Position numbers and translations under genes: made by a program
Part shown: positions 63,542 through 64,000 of the stretch, one piece after another
Layout: every line of letters starts with the position of its first letter
How positions within the stretch are numbered: the stretch's first letter is position 1
Assembly (NCBI GenBank): GCA_039566865.1
Contig: CM076957.1
Span: 8,875,896-8,939,895, forward strand
Length of the DNA stretch: 64,000 nt
Direction: 5' to 3'
Source of the DNA: Aurelia coerulea
Taxonomy: Eukaryota; Cnidaria; Scyphozoa; Semaeostomeae; Ulmaridae
The notes under the pieces: generated by a model
Database searches by the model: none
The model's input: only the letters and a program-made list of their open reading frames with translations
Told to the model about the DNA's origin: nothing

Positions 63542-64000
63542 TTTATACAGTAAAGCTAAAATGAGACTAAAAAGAAACCTAATGTTTATAGTAATGTTTC
63601 AAAAATTGGTTGCTGCAGCACTAATCAAGTGTTATAAAGAAGTTACTGGCAGAACTAATGTTTTAAAGGACGAAGAGTGCAATACTCTTTATAATATATA
63701 TTGTAGCTACTAAAGTACGTTAATCCACACCTTTTGTGCTTATATATTTTTTTCTTTGAGAAAATAAACATTTATTTAATCGATGTTTGTTAATGCAGTA
63801 AAGCTAAAATGAGACTAAAGAAAAAACTAATGTCTATAGTAATGTTTCCAAAAATGGCTGCTACAGCACTAATATAGTGCTATAAAAGAAATTACTGGCA
63901 GAACAAAAGTTTTAAAGAACGAACAGTGCAATACTCTTTATAATATATATTGTAGCTACTAAAGTACGTTAATCTACACTTTTTATTGTTATATTTTGTT
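63542..64000 (+). repeat. Satellite segment duplicated across the large island, right copy
   Basis: Partner of 57,035-57,493 at an exact offset of 6,507 bp and cut by the window end, so the duplication may be longer. Confidence 0.85.
63561..63713 (+). CDS. Best intact 50-codon satellite frame (unproven)
   Basis: MRLKRNLMFIVMFQKLVAAA at the N-terminus, then LIKCYKEVTGRTNVL and a Cys-containing end NTLYNIYCSY, stop TAA at 63,711-63,713. In this copy the frame is also open upstream to 63,486, through the spacer, which is chance. The basic start followed by a hydrophobic stretch resembles a signal peptide, and three Cys residues follow. The same frame is recognisable, though interrupted by TAG at the hairpin or by a 1-base shift, in most other monomers. 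No known family. Confidence 0.22.
   Translation: MRLKRNLMFIVMFQKLVAAALIKCYKEVTGRTNVLKDEECNTLYNIYCSY

Larger units (their letters stand above)
62777..64000 (+). repeat. Satellite array, block 6
   Basis: The same satellite in the same orientation. It includes a run of three monomers with CTTATATTATG or CTCAAATAAAATAAAC spacers and intact 50-codon frames at 63,313-63,465 and 63,561-63,713; the one at 63,064 is broken by an extra base (GAAGTTTTCTGGG). The last part duplicates 57,035-57,493. It runs off the right end of the window. Confidence 0.96.

Noticed and set aside
1..64000. CENP-B box
   Set aside because: No TTCG....A..CGGG pattern was found in the monomer; the CGAAAG in B-type units lacks the rest.

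Overview
The window is almost entirely one giant, AT-rich tandem satellite array from a eukaryotic nuclear genome. The monomer is about 247-249 bp, head-to-tail and in one orientation throughout. It fills roughly positions 1-58,509 and 62,777-64,000 (my estimate is 230-240 monomers) and runs off both ends. Embedded LINE reverse-transcriptase fragments with the animal-typical 'RLRWLGHVSRM ... GKRPVGRP' tail suggest an invertebrate metazoan. The sequence alone does not let me name the species or clade, and there is no sign of a bacterial, phage or organelle origin.

Layout. (1) 1-18,700: satellite with mixed A-type and B-type monomers and several long near-identical duplications (offsets of 1,493, 3,456 and 1,732 bp). 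(2) 18,701-19,008: a 308-bp non-satellite island with a decayed LINE reverse-transcriptase fragment, flanked by broken monomers. (3) 19,009-58,509: satellite again. From about 34.4 kb it is organised into a higher-order repeat of 5.2-5.4 kb carrying three identical copies of a 453-bp, 5'-truncated LINE (34,420; 39,614; 45,049). Each copy lies in the same monomer position between the same 8-bp direct repeat, so they are products of array amplification and not three insertions. Matching empty sites are visible at 29,652 and 53,972. (4) 58,510-62,776: a 4.27-kb island of ordinary complexity. It starts with an unusual minisatellite of two alternating hairpins that share the loop TACCC, separated by (TAG)n. 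It also holds decayed retrotransposon sequence, several perfect hairpins and one plausible terminal protein-coding exon near 62,354-62,529. (5) 62,777-64,000: the same satellite resumes; its last ~460 bp duplicate 57,035-57,493.

No conventional complete gene is recognisable. The most interesting feature is the monomer itself. A subset, mostly right of 33 kb, keeps an uninterrupted 50-codon frame at one fixed place. That frame is preceded 10 nt upstream by a splice-acceptor-like TTTATGCAG or TTTATACAG, ends at a TAA just before a GTAAGT or GTACGT, and is followed by AATAAA and a GT-rich stretch. Each monomer therefore has the layout of a miniature transcription unit. This may be chance in AT-rich DNA or the relic of a small gene captured into a satellite; comparing synonymous and non-synonymous changes and checking RNA data would decide.
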